Origin: Bacteroidota bacterium
GTDB lineage: Bacteria > Bacteroidota > Bacteroidia > UKL13-3
Assembly: GCA_040388375.1 (NCBI GenBank)
Contig: JAZKBU010000005.1
Span: 416,395-480,394, forward strand
Reading direction: 5' to 3'
Length of the DNA stretch: 64,000 nt
Below the pieces are notes generated by a model, which was not told the DNA's origin, ran no database searches, and saw only the letters and a list, made by a program, of their open reading frames with translations. The position numbers were made by a program, and so were the translations under genes. Below, piece after piece: positions 8,406 through 17,038 of the stretch (position 1 is its first letter; each line of letters opens with the position of its first letter).

Positions 8406-9272
8406 ATGAGTATTGATAAAACAGTACAAAATTTCCTTGCTCAGCCCATTCCGTTATGGGAGAACACAGCAACCGAATACGTTGTTAACCAGGCATGGGA
8501 TAAGCTAAAAACACAGGGAATAAGCAACCCTGATGAATACACCACTGCAAGAATTATCAATGATTCCGCCATTGCTATTGGCAACAGAATTGAGATAATA
8601 AAAGATGAAAAAGGTTTGCCAATTTATATGGAAGCTCCATCGGCCGATAGGTTAGGTGTTTTTTATGATGGACATGGCCTTGTGCCTGATTATGAAATAG
8701 AAACAGGTACACAGCTAAACAAACTTAAAGAGGCAATTGATACGCTGGCTCAGGTACAACCAGTGTTTAGTTGTGTAGCAACACTTGTCAGGTGTATACA
8801 GGTTTTAAAGCAGGATGATGCTGAAATTGATTTAAGCTATAGCAGCCCTAAAATTCCATTCACTGTTTTTGTTTCTGTTTGTGCTGATGATTCAATAATT
8901 ACTAACCTGCGGGTGGCTGAATCTATTTTGCACGAAGCCATGCATTTAAAGCTTACCCTTATTGAGGATATTACTCCTTTGCTTTTGCTAGATACAGGCA
9001 ACAGGTACTTTTCGCCATGGCGCGATGAAAAAAGGCCAGCCCGCGGAGTGTTACATGGGTTGTTTGTTTTTAAAGCAATATTAGATTTTTATAAAGAGAT
9101 TAGACCGATATATACCCAAAATGATGAAGTTATTAGCTATTTAGACTTCCGTATAAAATCAATCAGATCAGAGATTAATTCTTTAGCGGATTTTCCTTCC
9201 AATCCTGACTTAACAGAATATGGCGAAATGATTGCTTTTAACATAGTGCGACCTTCTTTACTTTCTATATAG
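8406..9272 (+). CDS. HExxH-type peptide beta-hydroxylase-like protein (mod_HExxH family)
   Basis: The 288-aa product has HEAMH at residues 176-180 and a following SPWRDEKRPARGVLHGLFVF block (residues 203-222) containing R209, R212 and H217. This pair of motifs is the hallmark of the HEXXH-motif putative peptide-modification family found beside or fused to FxsB-type radical SAM enzymes; some members are now described as 2-oxoglutarate-dependent peptide beta-hydroxylases rather than proteases. LTEYGEMI near the C-terminus matches the usual end of the family, so the protein appears complete. It is the last gene of the RiPP operon. Its final 136 bp overlap the 3' end of the convergent HNH gene, an unusually long tail-to-tail overlap. 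Confidence 0.82.
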   Translation: MSIDKTVQNFLAQPIPLWENTATEYVVNQAWDKLKTQGISNPDEYTTARIINDSAIAIGNRIEIIKDEKGLPIYMEAPSADRLGVFYDGHGLVPDYEIETGTQLNKLKEAIDTLAQVQPVFSCVATLVRCIQVLKQDDAEIDLSYSSPKIPFTVFVSVCADDSIITNLRVAESILHEAMHLKLTLIEDITPLLLLDTGNRYFSPWRDEKRPARGVLHGLFVFKAILDFYKEIRPIYTQNDEVISYLDFRIKSIRSEINSLADFPSNPDLTEYGEMIAFNIVRPSLLSI

Positions 9273-9997
9273 TCGATTGCCATTGCAGAAAATTCACCTT
9301 TTGAGCTTATTGCATTTTGGGTATATTTTATAGCGTCATTAATATCTATTTTGTCTTTACTAGTTTTTAAAATAACTAATCTTGCTTTTATATCGCTAAT
9401 TACTTTAAGCCTCTTGTTATTCAAATCATCTCTGTCTAAATCACATATTTCGATAGTGTATTTACCATATTCAGATGTCCCTTCAATTAATTGACTTTTA
9501 AATATAATATGCTCCCGAGGATTTTTCACTCCACAAGGATCAAGCAAATATGGGGCTTCATTTTTTATACTCTTTTTATGATAAAGGGCTCTTTTTTTCT
9601 CATCTTTTAAAGGAAAAATAGTGCTTTTTTTTCGGTTACAATGGGTGCATACGAAAAATAAATTACTCCAATCATATCCTAACCAATAGTAGCCTGGTCG
9701 GATTAACTTGTCACCTTTCTTTATCTGAAAGCCTTTTTTTGGTCTATAATGCTCTACGGCTCCATCTTCATGCTCTTGATCTTTTTCACAATAACAACAT
9801 TTATTGTTTTGAGCTTGCTTTAAAATAGGTTTAACCGACTTATCATTATATACTTTATCGCTTATAATAAATTCTTCTTTACCACTTTTATATAATTTAG
9901 GATTTGAGCTATATTTTTTACAATTAGCTTCATTTAACTCAGTTCCCTTTGTCGTAAGCACCAATGGAATATCGACAGGTTTATCTATCCTTATCAT
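9137..9997 (-). CDS. ptuB: HNH endonuclease, Septu PtuB-like (TIGR02646-type)
   Basis: The 286-aa protein has a treble-clef HNH core: CCYC at residues 67-70, VEHYRPK at 81-87 supplying the general-base His, and WSNLFFVCTHCNRKKS at 110-125 giving the second cysteine pair and the catalytic Asn. GYYWLGYDW before the second half is typical of the TIGR02646 restriction-associated group. Its ATG overlaps the TGA of the upstream ATPase gene (ATGA), so the two are translated together. In Septu systems the PtuA ATPase holds the PtuB nuclease until phage infection, when PtuB cleaves nucleic acid. The symbol is assigned by architecture, not by a database match. The 3' end overlaps the RiPP hydroxylase gene. 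Confidence 0.78.
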   Translation of the reverse strand: MIRIDKPVDIPLVLTTKGTELNEANCKKYSSNPKLYKSGKEEFIISDKVYNDKSVKPILKQAQNNKCCYCEKDQEHEDGAVEHYRPKKGFQIKKGDKLIRPGYYWLGYDWSNLFFVCTHCNRKKSTIFPLKDEKKRALYHKKSIKNEAPYLLDPCGVKNPREHIIFKSQLIEGTSEYGKYTIEICDLDRDDLNNKRLKVISDIKARLVILKTSKDKIDINDAIKYTQNAISSKGEFSAMAIDYIESKEGRTMLKAIISPYSVKSGLEGKSAKELISDLIDFIRKSK

Positions 9998-11409
9998 AGT
10001 TTATTGTCTATAATTTTAGATGCAAGCTTAGCTATTAATTCTCTATTCTTAATTTCCTCGGCAGTTTCTCCAGAAGGCAATTCGGACATTTGTTTTGTTA
10101 TAATAGCTAACCTTACTCTATCTCTATTTAATAACCTTTTCTTTGCAAGTAGTTTCTTCCGCTCATCCATCAGTTCATCATACTTAATACCTCTAGTAGA
10201 TTTTAGATTAAAATAATCTTCACTGGTTAATATTTGATCAGCACGCCAGCCATCAATTCCATGAGGATCATTTAAGACTATTAATCCTCCATCATCGTCA
10301 TCTTTTACAACTGCATAATTAGGTTTTATGGTTATTAATTTATTATCAAACTCTATATCAAATTCAGGTTGAACCATTAATGGGCTATGAGCAGTTGCAA
10401 TGAATTGAACATTTGGAAAGTGCGTAGAGAGATTTTTCATAATTTCTCTTTGCCACTTAGGGTGTAAGTGTAAATCCACTTCATCTATTAATACAATAGC
10501 CGCTTCTTTTAAAGGATCTTTACTTGTAGGATACTCCTGAAAAAGCCTCCAGGCTAAATCAACCGTCCATGAAATTACCGTTCGGTACCCAAGACTTGCA
10601 TTCTTAAAAGGTATTTTTAATCCGTGTTTCGTTGTTAACAATACGTTTCCCTTCTTTTCGTATTCGCTTAAAAGTTTGGGTGTTATAATTGTTATGTGTT
10701 CAGGTTTTTCAATATTGGGCAAAACGGAGGCCAACATCAATTTAACTTTATCCAAATACTCTTTGGATTTCTTTTTTTCTTGTCCTTTAGCCCCTAATGC
10801 AGCATAATTTGAAGTATGAAGGATATCTTCTGCATCAAACAATACTGTTCTTTCTGCAATGAACTGAGGAAGAGTATCCTCTAGTTCCGAATCATTCATA
10901 TTTAGTTTCCCTAAACGCCTTGAAGCGCTGTATGCATAAATGATTGGCATCCTCTTATAAAAGATTTGCTCTGGTTTATTTGTTTCATGCTTAACAGTTT
11001 CAAGCTTGCCGGCTGAATTAAGTGTTATTTTAATACTTGTATTACAAATATTTTCCTTTAATACTTTACTGTTTAACTTCTTATTGGCAATAAATATAGC
11101 GTCAATTTGTGCTGATAGCTCTGGCTTTGTCTTTGTTTTTCTTACAAGTCTTAAGAATGTTTCATTCTCCTCATCGGTAATATATGGCTGTATCTTATTG
11201 TTATAATCTTTTTTGTTAATATCAGAATATGGAACGGGTTTCATCCAAGCAATACATTGTAAAAGAGTAGATTTACCAATACCATTTTCTCCTATAATCA
11301 GTGTCCATTGAGGAATTGTACCATCCTCATTTTCGAGGTTAAGTTCTACCTCTTTAAATGTTCTTACATTTGTGAGCTTGAGTGATTTGACGTAGATAGG
11401 GGCTTTCAT
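9994..11409 (-). CDS. ptuA: AAA-family ATPase, Septu PtuA-like
   Basis: The 471-aa protein is an SMC/ABC-type ATPase: Walker A GENGIGKST at residues 40-48, a degenerate signature SLGYRT at 272-277, Walker B VLIDEVDLHLHP at 306-317 and the H-loop TAHSP at 339-343. The C-terminal third contains GWRADQILTSEDYF followed by a charged helical tail, the organisation usual for ATPases paired with TIGR02646 HNH proteins. It is the first gene of a two-gene minus-strand operon with the HNH nuclease. No reverse transcriptase or msr-msd lies nearby, so this is stand-alone Septu rather than a retron that uses PtuAB effectors. Confidence 0.8.
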   Translation of the reverse strand: MKAPIYVKSLKLTNVRTFKEVELNLENEDGTIPQWTLIIGENGIGKSTLLQCIAWMKPVPYSDINKKDYNNKIQPYITDEENETFLRLVRKTKTKPELSAQIDAIFIANKKLNSKVLKENICNTSIKITLNSAGKLETVKHETNKPEQIFYKRMPIIYAYSASRRLGKLNMNDSELEDTLPQFIAERTVLFDAEDILHTSNYAALGAKGQEKKKSKEYLDKVKLMLASVLPNIEKPEHITIITPKLLSEYEKKGNVLLTTKHGLKIPFKNASLGYRTVISWTVDLAWRLFQEYPTSKDPLKEAAIVLIDEVDLHLHPKWQREIMKNLSTHFPNVQFIATAHSPLMVQPEFDIEFDNKLITIKPNYAVVKDDDDGGLIVLNDPHGIDGWRADQILTSEDYFNLKSTRGIKYDELMDERKKLLAKKRLLNRDRVRLAIITKQMSELPSGETAEEIKNRELIAKLASKIIDNKL

Positions 11410-11719
11410 TTTGTTTCATTTTTATGGCAATATATTTAAAATTGGGAGATAAGTAAAGTAGTGTGTTAGTTAGGTTGTAGTTTCCTTATCTCATGTAGGC
11501 CAAGAGCGGTGTTTTATTGTGGCTTCGTCTATGCCTTGTGCTTTAGGTTTCTTAGTTATATCTGCATCCTTTCTTTCTAGGCTATGGCTATTTACAATAA
11601 TGCTAACTGTATACAATTTTACTAGTCAGTTAGGGCTATTTACCTGTTTATATGTTTGGCATTTTTATGTTTTGCGGTATGGCAATCAATTATCATTGTA
11701 GCTATTAACTATAATACGT
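11410..11719. other. Intergenic region between divergent ptuA-like and epimerase genes
   Basis: About 310 bp with no supported gene; the open frames are short and in atypical codons. It must hold the promoter of the Septu pair on the minus strand and of the epimerase on the plus strand. TATGTTTG at 11651-11658 matches the -7 consensus for the plus strand but lacks a spaced TTG. Confidence 0.35.
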
Positions 11720-12712
11720 ATGCTGCATTGGTCCATTCAACAATTACAACTGAACTTAAAATACACCTGGAAAATTTCGCGTAATGCGACTGATTTTAAG
11801 GTAAACAGTATTATTACCTGTACCGATCATATACATGAAGGAAAAGGGGAAGCAGCACCTAATATCAGGTATAATGAAACACCGGAATTGTTGTTGAGTA
11901 GCTTTGAGCAGTTTGTAAATGCGGGTGCCAATGCCATTAACAATGCCAACGATTTATCCCTATTACTTAATCAGGTAAATGTACCCAATGCATTGCGCTT
12001 TGGTATTGAGCAGGCTTATATTCATTATTTATGCGCCCAAAGGAAGGAGAGTATTTATGAGTTTTTAAAAATAGAACAACCTGCTAAAACGCATACTTGT
12101 TATACTTTACCCATTATGGAACCCAGTAAGGTGGTAACTTTTTTCAACGAAAACAACCTGAATAGGTTTGCCTATTTAAAAATAAAAATAAGTGTTGATG
12201 GTGCTTTGGACGAAATAAAAACACTGGCTTCTATGTATGATAAACCTATTTTGGTGGATGCCAATGAAGCCTGGAAAGACCCTGATGCTTTGGTTAATTT
12301 TATGGATAGCTTACAGGGTTTAAACATTGCCATGATTGAACAACCAATGCATAGCAGTATGGTTGATGAATATAAATATGTGAAGCCACATGTAAAGCTG
12401 CCTTTAATGGCGGATGAAAGCTTTTGTGCGCATGTTGATTTTAACGAATTGAAACAACAGTTTGATGCGGTAAACATGAAACTAATGAAGGCCGGTGGCT
12501 ACTTAAATGGTTTGCGTTTAATTTATGAAGCTAAAAAGTATGGTTTAAAAACCATGGTGGGCTGTATGGTAGAAACTACCCTGGGTATGAGCGGTGCTTA
12601 TGCTTTTACGGGCCTATGCAATTATGCTGATTTGGATGGTTATATGATTGTAGAGAATGAACCTTACGGCTTATTGCAGGAAGTAGATGGCGAGGTATAT
12701 TTAAAAGCATAG
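11720..12712 (+). CDS. Enolase-superfamily dipeptide epimerase (L-Ala-D/L-Glu epimerase-like)
   Basis: The 330-aa protein shows the mandelate-racemase/enolase fold: a capping domain, then the K154-I-K156 motif on the second barrel strand, metal ligands D180 (VDANEA), E207 (IEQPM) and D232 (ADES), and K254 in VNMKLMKAGG on the opposite face. This arrangement of two opposed lysines is characteristic of dipeptide epimerases, which invert the second residue of L-Ala-D-Glu released from murein so that it can be recycled. Muconate cycloisomerase or o-succinylbenzoate synthase are less likely, as no catabolic or menaquinone genes lie nearby. It appears to be monocistronic. Confidence 0.82.
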   Translation: MLHWSIQQLQLNLKYTWKISRNATDFKVNSIITCTDHIHEGKGEAAPNIRYNETPELLLSSFEQFVNAGANAINNANDLSLLLNQVNVPNALRFGIEQAYIHYLCAQRKESIYEFLKIEQPAKTHTCYTLPIMEPSKVVTFFNENNLNRFAYLKIKISVDGALDEIKTLASMYDKPILVDANEAWKDPDALVNFMDSLQGLNIAMIEQPMHSSMVDEYKYVKPHVKLPLMADESFCAHVDFNELKQQFDAVNMKLMKAGGYLNGLRLIYEAKKYGLKTMVGCMVETTLGMSGAYAFTGLCNYADLDGYMIVENEPYGLLQEVDGEVYLKA

Positions 12713-12741
12713 CCGTCATTTATACGGTTCTATTGATATTG

Positions 12742-12769
12742 GTAAAGACGTTGCATGCAACGTCTCTAC
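12742..12769. repeat. 28-bp palindromic dispersed repeat, copy A
   Basis: The core GACGTTGCATGCAACGTC is flanked by GTAAA and TCTAC. It is one of four near-identical copies (12742, 16133, 47638, 52757) plus a decayed one at 2398. It lies between convergent genes, 30 bp after the epimerase stop and 1 bp before the end of the GNAT-nitrilase gene. Confidence 0.9.
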
Positions 12770-12770
12770 A

Positions 12771-14303
12771 TTATTTTTCAATTACTTCGTACATATCCAA
12801 ACGTCTGTCTTTCCAGTTTAAAACGGTTCCTGTATTACGGGCACGTTCAATGGCTGCTAAATCTAGGTCGGCAATAACTACTGTTTCTATATTGGTGCTG
12901 GCTTCTCCGGCAATGGCATCGGGCGGAAAAGCAAAATCGCTTGGCGTGTATATACCCGATTGCGCATAGTTAATATCCATATTATCTACCGAAGGTATAT
13001 TACCTACGGTACCTGCTGTAGCCACTATTATCTGGTTTTCGACAGCACGTGCCTGGGCACATAATTTTACGCGTAAATGCCCGTGTTTTTCATCGGTACT
13101 AAATGGTACAAAAAGTATTTTAGCCCCTTTGTTACAAGCAATACGGGCCATTTCAGGAAACTCTACATCGTAACAAACATTAATAGCTACTTTACCACAA
13201 TCGGTATTAAATACTTTTATTTCATTACCCGGTCTTACTCCCCACCATTTGGCCTCGTTAGAGGTAATGTGTATTTTGTATTGCTTTTCGTAGGTTCCAT
13301 CTCGTTTAAACAAGTAGGATATATTGTATAAATGGTCGTTTTCTACCTGTAAATGCGTTCCTGCTATGATATTGATATTGTACTCTAAAGCTAAGCGGGA
13401 GAACAGGTTTATATAATCTTCGGTATAATCATCCAGTTTACGGATACTATCTTCCGGGCTCATGCTTTTGTACTCGTGCAGCGATAAAAGCTGTGTGGTA
13501 AACAATTCAGGGAATAAAGCAAAGTCTGATTTATAGTTACTGGCCACATCGGTAAAGTACTCGCATTGTTGGGCAAACTGCTTAAATGAAGTAATTTTAC
13601 GCAACTCATATTGAATACAACAAATACGTACTTTTTTCATCAACACGCTTCTTTCGCGTGTTTCTGCCTGGTAATCTAAGTTTACCCATTCCAGTAAAAG
13701 ACCATATCCTTCGCTTTCTCTGTCTTCGGGTAAATAGTCTTTAATAATGCGCTGTATGGTAAAACCTTGTGCTAACTGAAAGGTAACAACGGGGTCTTTA
13801 AATTTTTTATCGACAACACGTTTTATATAAGCACGTACGCCAAACTCTTCAGAGTGTTTGTGGTAATTGGGTAAACGCCCGCCAATTAAAATACGCATCA
13901 GGTTTTTGTCTTCGCACAAAGCCCTGCGCATTTCGTATAAACGCCTGCCAATTTTTAAACCTTGATAGTTGGGGTGAACCATTACTTCTATACCGTAAAG
14001 GGTATCGCCTTCTTCATCGTGGTTAGTTATATATCCGTTATCGCATATTTCTTTCCAGGCATGGTCGTCATCGTATTCGTCCCAACTTACCATTAAACTG
14101 GTTGCTGAGCCTACAATTTTTCCTTCAAAGCTGATTACCTGCATGCCCTCCGGAAAAATTTTATACTGACTTTCTAACATGTCGTATTTCCAGGGTTCGT
14201 TGTCGGGGAAACAAATTTTAGAAAGAGCTATGATTTCGTCAAAGTCACTTTTTTCGGCATTGCGCTCAATCAATTTGGGCTTACGACTATTGCGTATTTT
14301 CAT
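12771..14303 (-). CDS. Bifunctional GNAT acetyltransferase / carbon-nitrogen hydrolase fusion
   Basis: The 510-aa protein joins two domains. Residues 10-165 are a GNAT N-acetyltransferase fold with an acetyl-CoA pyrophosphate loop in YQGLKIGRRLY (113-123). Residues 224-505 are a nitrilase-superfamily hydrolase with the full Glu-Lys-Cys triad: E266 in LFPELFT, K343 in QYKIHIT and C377 in INVCYDVEFPE. The same fusion recurs throughout Bacteroidota, so it is real rather than an assembly artefact. An amide hydrolase acting on the product or substrate of the acetyltransferase is a reasonable guess, but the substrate is unknown. It ends 1 bp from a palindromic repeat and starts 7 bp after the PorV-like gene stop, so it is probably downstream in that transcript. 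Confidence 0.9.
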   Translation of the reverse strand: MKIRNSRKPKLIERNAEKSDFDEIIALSKICFPDNEPWKYDMLESQYKIFPEGMQVISFEGKIVGSATSLMVSWDEYDDDHAWKEICDNGYITNHDEEGDTLYGIEVMVHPNYQGLKIGRRLYEMRRALCEDKNLMRILIGGRLPNYHKHSEEFGVRAYIKRVVDKKFKDPVVTFQLAQGFTIQRIIKDYLPEDRESEGYGLLLEWVNLDYQAETRERSVLMKKVRICCIQYELRKITSFKQFAQQCEYFTDVASNYKSDFALFPELFTTQLLSLHEYKSMSPEDSIRKLDDYTEDYINLFSRLALEYNINIIAGTHLQVENDHLYNISYLFKRDGTYEKQYKIHITSNEAKWWGVRPGNEIKVFNTDCGKVAINVCYDVEFPEMARIACNKGAKILFVPFSTDEKHGHLRVKLCAQARAVENQIIVATAGTVGNIPSVDNMDINYAQSGIYTPSDFAFPPDAIAGEASTNIETVVIADLDLAAIERARNTGTVLNWKDRRLDMYEVIEK

Positions 14304-14310
14304 TCTGTTT

Positions 14311-15369
14311 TTATTTTATCATTAACTTTAATGAAATAATATTGCTGGCACTTAACAAGTCTTTGTTAAAGGCATTGCCTAAAGCGTAATCCAATTCAAT
14401 TTTATTCAGTTTTAAGCCTACACCAATAGCCGGTGATACATTGTAGGAGGTACTGTTATCTATATTTTTTATTTTCTGGAAGTTGTTTACACCACCTCTT
14501 ATAAATATAAATTCTTTGTAAGCTAATTCTGTAGCAATACGCGGATCAAGGTTTAAAAAGCTGGTGGAAACAAGGGTGTTTCTTTGTCCATCTGTATACA
14601 CATCAAAATCGCAACTACCTAAAACGGAGAACCAGCTTTTGGTATACTTATAGCTACCGCCAACGGTTAGTTTGGGTAAGGTTAACTCTAAATTATTATT
14701 GGGTAATGCATTACCTGTACTTACCAGTTTTTCTTTTTCTGCCTCTGAAAAAGTATAGGTCCAAGCATTAAAGGTGGTGGTTACATCGCGTAAAATGGCT
14801 CCGAATTTAAATGTGGGCGTGGAGTATAGGGCACTTGCATCTAAACCAAATCCCCAGGCATTGGCAAAATCGCCAATTACCCTGCGTATTACTTTTACAT
14901 TGCCACCTAATTGTAAGTTTTTTACCCAATTGGTTTCTGTAGCGTAGCTACCTATAAAAGCGTAATCAACGGCTGAAAATTGTGATATTTTTGTGTAATC
15001 TATTTGCCCGTTGCTGTTCATAATAAACAGCGTGTTGGGAATATTATCAACCCCTAAACGAATAATAGAAAGGGCTGCCACTGATTTTTCGTTTAAGCGG
15101 AAAGCTCCGGCTAAATAATCGTGGGTTAAAATGCCTGCAAACTGGCTGTTGCGCATACCTATTATTTGCGCCTTGTCTTTCATGTTGTTCAGGGCTGCCG
15201 GATTGTAATAACCTGCAGTTACATCATTAACCGCTGCCACCGAAGCACCTGCCATACCTAAATTTCTGGCACCTACTCCCAGACTCAAAAACTCATTGCT
15301 ATATTTTAACTGAGCCCACGCATGTTGGCTTAATATAAAGATTAAAATGGCTGTTATTATTTTCTTCAT
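14311..15369 (-). CDS. PorV/PorQ-family outer-membrane barrel protein
   Basis: The 352-aa protein has a signal peptide ending AWAQ and then the family hallmark FLSLGVGARNLGMAGASVAAVNDVTAGYYNPAAL (residues about 26-59), followed by repeated beta-strands. PorV and PorQ are FadL-like barrels that receive T9SS cargo: PorV shuttles substrates to the attachment complex and PorQ helps anchor PorZ. Which paralogue this is cannot be settled, since the other partners (PorU, PorZ) are not in the window. Its presence fits the three T9SS cargo proteins found here. It is followed closely by the GNAT-nitrilase gene. Confidence 0.8.
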   Translation of the reverse strand: MKKIITAILIFILSQHAWAQLKYSNEFLSLGVGARNLGMAGASVAAVNDVTAGYYNPAALNNMKDKAQIIGMRNSQFAGILTHDYLAGAFRLNEKSVAALSIIRLGVDNIPNTLFIMNSNGQIDYTKISQFSAVDYAFIGSYATETNWVKNLQLGGNVKVIRRVIGDFANAWGFGLDASALYSTPTFKFGAILRDVTTTFNAWTYTFSEAEKEKLVSTGNALPNNNLELTLPKLTVGGSYKYTKSWFSVLGSCDFDVYTDGQRNTLVSTSFLNLDPRIATELAYKEFIFIRGGVNNFQKIKNIDNSTSYNVSPAIGVGLKLNKIELDYALGNAFNKDLLSASNIISLKLMIK

Positions 15370-15397
15370 CTATTAAAAATGCCTTTGTGTGCTTTAT

Positions 15398-16063
15398 TTA
15401 TTGCGTTTGGAATACTGTTTTTAATGCTGCTAATATAGTCATTGGTTCATTAAAATATTTTTGTTCTATAAAATTTACCAATTGCTTAACCAACATTTTG
15501 TCGTTTAATGTAATGTCTGTTTTTGTTGTATGGGCGTAAACTCTTGTTAACGAATATACAAAGCTTTCGTCCAATGCATAACCAAATAAATACCTGGCAT
15601 CGCAAAAATGCCTGAAATTCTTGATGAAAGGGTCTGCGTTTTTAAACGAAAATCTACTAACGTAAGCATGGAGTATTTTAGTATCTATTTGTGCTAAATC
15701 GTTGTAAAACTGGTGGCAAACTTCGGGCATTTGCTTTACAATTAACCGGTCAATAAGCATTTCTGTCAGTATATGGCCCAAAAACCATTTACGGGGTAAA
15801 TGTGCCAGTGGCTTAAACTGGTTTATTTCCTCCACAATGGCTGTATTGTATTGGTTAAAAAAGGCAGAGGGATGAAATGTTTTATCGGCTTGGTAATGGG
15901 CTAAACAACCTTCCAGTAAATTTTGCTCATGCTCCGTAAAATCGGTAAAAGTGTTGGTGAAATGCTTCACATAATTGCGCGCAAAATCGGGTAAAAACAA
16001 GGCAGCGTTAAAGTAATAATTACCTTTCTGGTTGTCTATGTAATAATGCGAGAGATAGTTCAC
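15398..16063 (-). CDS. Acyl carrier protein phosphodiesterase-like (AcpH/DUF479-type) protein
   Basis: The 221-aa protein begins MNYLSHYYIDN and has FNAALFLPDFAR shortly after, matching the MNFLAH...GNLLADF opening of AcpH, which removes 4'-phosphopantetheine from acyl carrier protein. Conserved His/Asp residues that could bind metal occur in CLAHYQADKTFH (about residues 53-64) and GHILTEMLIDR. The Bacteroidota branch is divergent and its activity is mostly inferred. It sits 28 bp upstream of the PorV/PorQ-like gene on the same strand. Confidence 0.55.
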   Translation of the reverse strand: MNYLSHYYIDNQKGNYYFNAALFLPDFARNYVKHFTNTFTDFTEHEQNLLEGCLAHYQADKTFHPSAFFNQYNTAIVEEINQFKPLAHLPRKWFLGHILTEMLIDRLIVKQMPEVCHQFYNDLAQIDTKILHAYVSRFSFKNADPFIKNFRHFCDARYLFGYALDESFVYSLTRVYAHTTKTDITLNDKMLVKQLVNFIEQKYFNEPMTILAALKTVFQTQ

Positions 16064-16132
16064 TTATATGAACAACAATAAGTTAAATTTTTTGTTTAAT
16101 AACAATCAGTTTTAAGGAAATTGGATTGATAG

Positions 16133-16160
16133 GTAGAGACGTTGCATGCAACGTCTTTAC
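16133..16160. repeat. 28-bp palindromic dispersed repeat, copy B
   Basis: Same palindromic core GACGTTGCATGCAACGTC, here flanked by GTAGA and TTTAC. It lies 4 bp downstream of the DUF2721 gene (minus strand), again at a gene 3' end. Confidence 0.9.
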
Positions 16161-16164
16161 ATCC

Positions 16165-16563
16165 CTAATCATTTTCCATATCGCTTAACTCAAGCTCTAA
16201 GGCGTGGGTTGATATATTGATTTCGACTAACGATAAAGCCAATGATACCAAGAAAACAAGTAAACTGAACCCGAATATAGTTTGTGCCCATATAATGTAA
16301 TCAGTATACAGGAAAAACATAGTGAGTACACACATAAAGAAACTTATTACGCCAAATGCCTGCATGTATTTTATGAGTCGCAAGCGTTTACGTAAATTTT
16401 TTATCTGGGCAATAACGGTGAGCTTATCTGTGCCGTTTTGCTGGAATTTTGTGTGTAAATTCCTTATCAGGTTGGCTACGGCTAAAAACCGGTTGGTATA
16501 AGCTAACATTAATAAGGTAATCGCTGGAAAGAGTAAAGCCGGGGTATTTATAGTTATTTCCAT
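16165..16563 (-). CDS. DUF2721-family membrane protein
   Basis: The 132-aa protein has three hydrophobic segments: NTPALLFPAITLLMLAYTNRF at the start, MQAFGVISFFMCVLTMFFLY in the middle and IFGFSLLVFLVSLALSLVEI near the end, with a basic amphipathic linker (KNLRKRLRLIKY). This layout is that of DUF2721, an uncharacterised inner-membrane family. It follows the hypothetical gene at 16581 by 17 bp and is the last gene of a probable purC transcript. Function unknown. Confidence 0.72.
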   Translation of the reverse strand: MEITINTPALLFPAITLLMLAYTNRFLAVANLIRNLHTKFQQNGTDKLTVIAQIKNLRKRLRLIKYMQAFGVISFFMCVLTMFFLYTDYIIWAQTIFGFSLLVFLVSLALSLVEINISTHALELELSDMEND

Positions 16564-16580
16564 ATTGATAAGTGTTAATT

Positions 16581-17036
16581 TTAATCAATAATATATTCTT
16601 CCGCTTCTAATCCATCATTCTCCAAGCGGATAATGGTTTGGTTATTTTTGTTTCCTATGGTAATTATTTCGGCTGAAAACCGACCATTTTCTTCTTCCAC
16701 TAAAACATCGTCAATAATAGTATTAACCAAATGTTCCCAAGCTTTTGTTTTACCGGCATTACGACTTTGGTATTGCAGTTGCCCGTTAAAATCGCCCATA
16801 AGCTGAGCGTTTAATGTGGGTATATCAATAGCAGCAAGCGGTAAAATCATGTCGTTGTCTTCGGCTTTTTGCAAAACCAAAGTGCTGCCATCTTTCATCA
16901 ATAATTCAATATATTCTACAAAGCTGAATACATCGTCAGGCTTTGATTTATTAACCCAAAAATGATAATATACCTGGGTTAATAATTTGCCTTCAATACT
17001 TTTAAGCAGCAGTAGTTGTTCCTGGTTATAGTACAT
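16581..17036 (-). CDS. Conserved hypothetical protein downstream of purC
   Basis: The 151-aa protein is acidic and soluble, with no signal peptide and no recognised motif. It contains alternating beta-strand-like segments (LLTQVYYHFWVN, STLVLQKAED, AEIITIGNKNNQTIIRLEND). It begins 2 bp after the purC stop and is followed after 17 bp by the DUF2721 gene, so all three are probably one operon. I do not recognise the family; no function is proposed. Confidence 0.6.
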   Translation of the reverse strand: MYYNQEQLLLLKSIEGKLLTQVYYHFWVNKSKPDDVFSFVEYIELLMKDGSTLVLQKAEDNDMILPLAAIDIPTLNAQLMGDFNGQLQYQSRNAGKTKAWEHLVNTIIDDVLVEEENGRFSAEIITIGNKNNQTIIRLENDGLEAEEYIID

Positions 17037-17038
17037 AA

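Noticed and set aside
8406..9272. HExxH protein as a leader peptidase
   Set aside because: The SPWRDEKRP block after HEAMH marks the hydroxylase-type family rather than a zinc protease; protease activity cannot be fully excluded.
9994..11409. Retron using PtuAB effectors
   Set aside because: No reverse transcriptase gene or msr-msd-like structure occurs within several kb.
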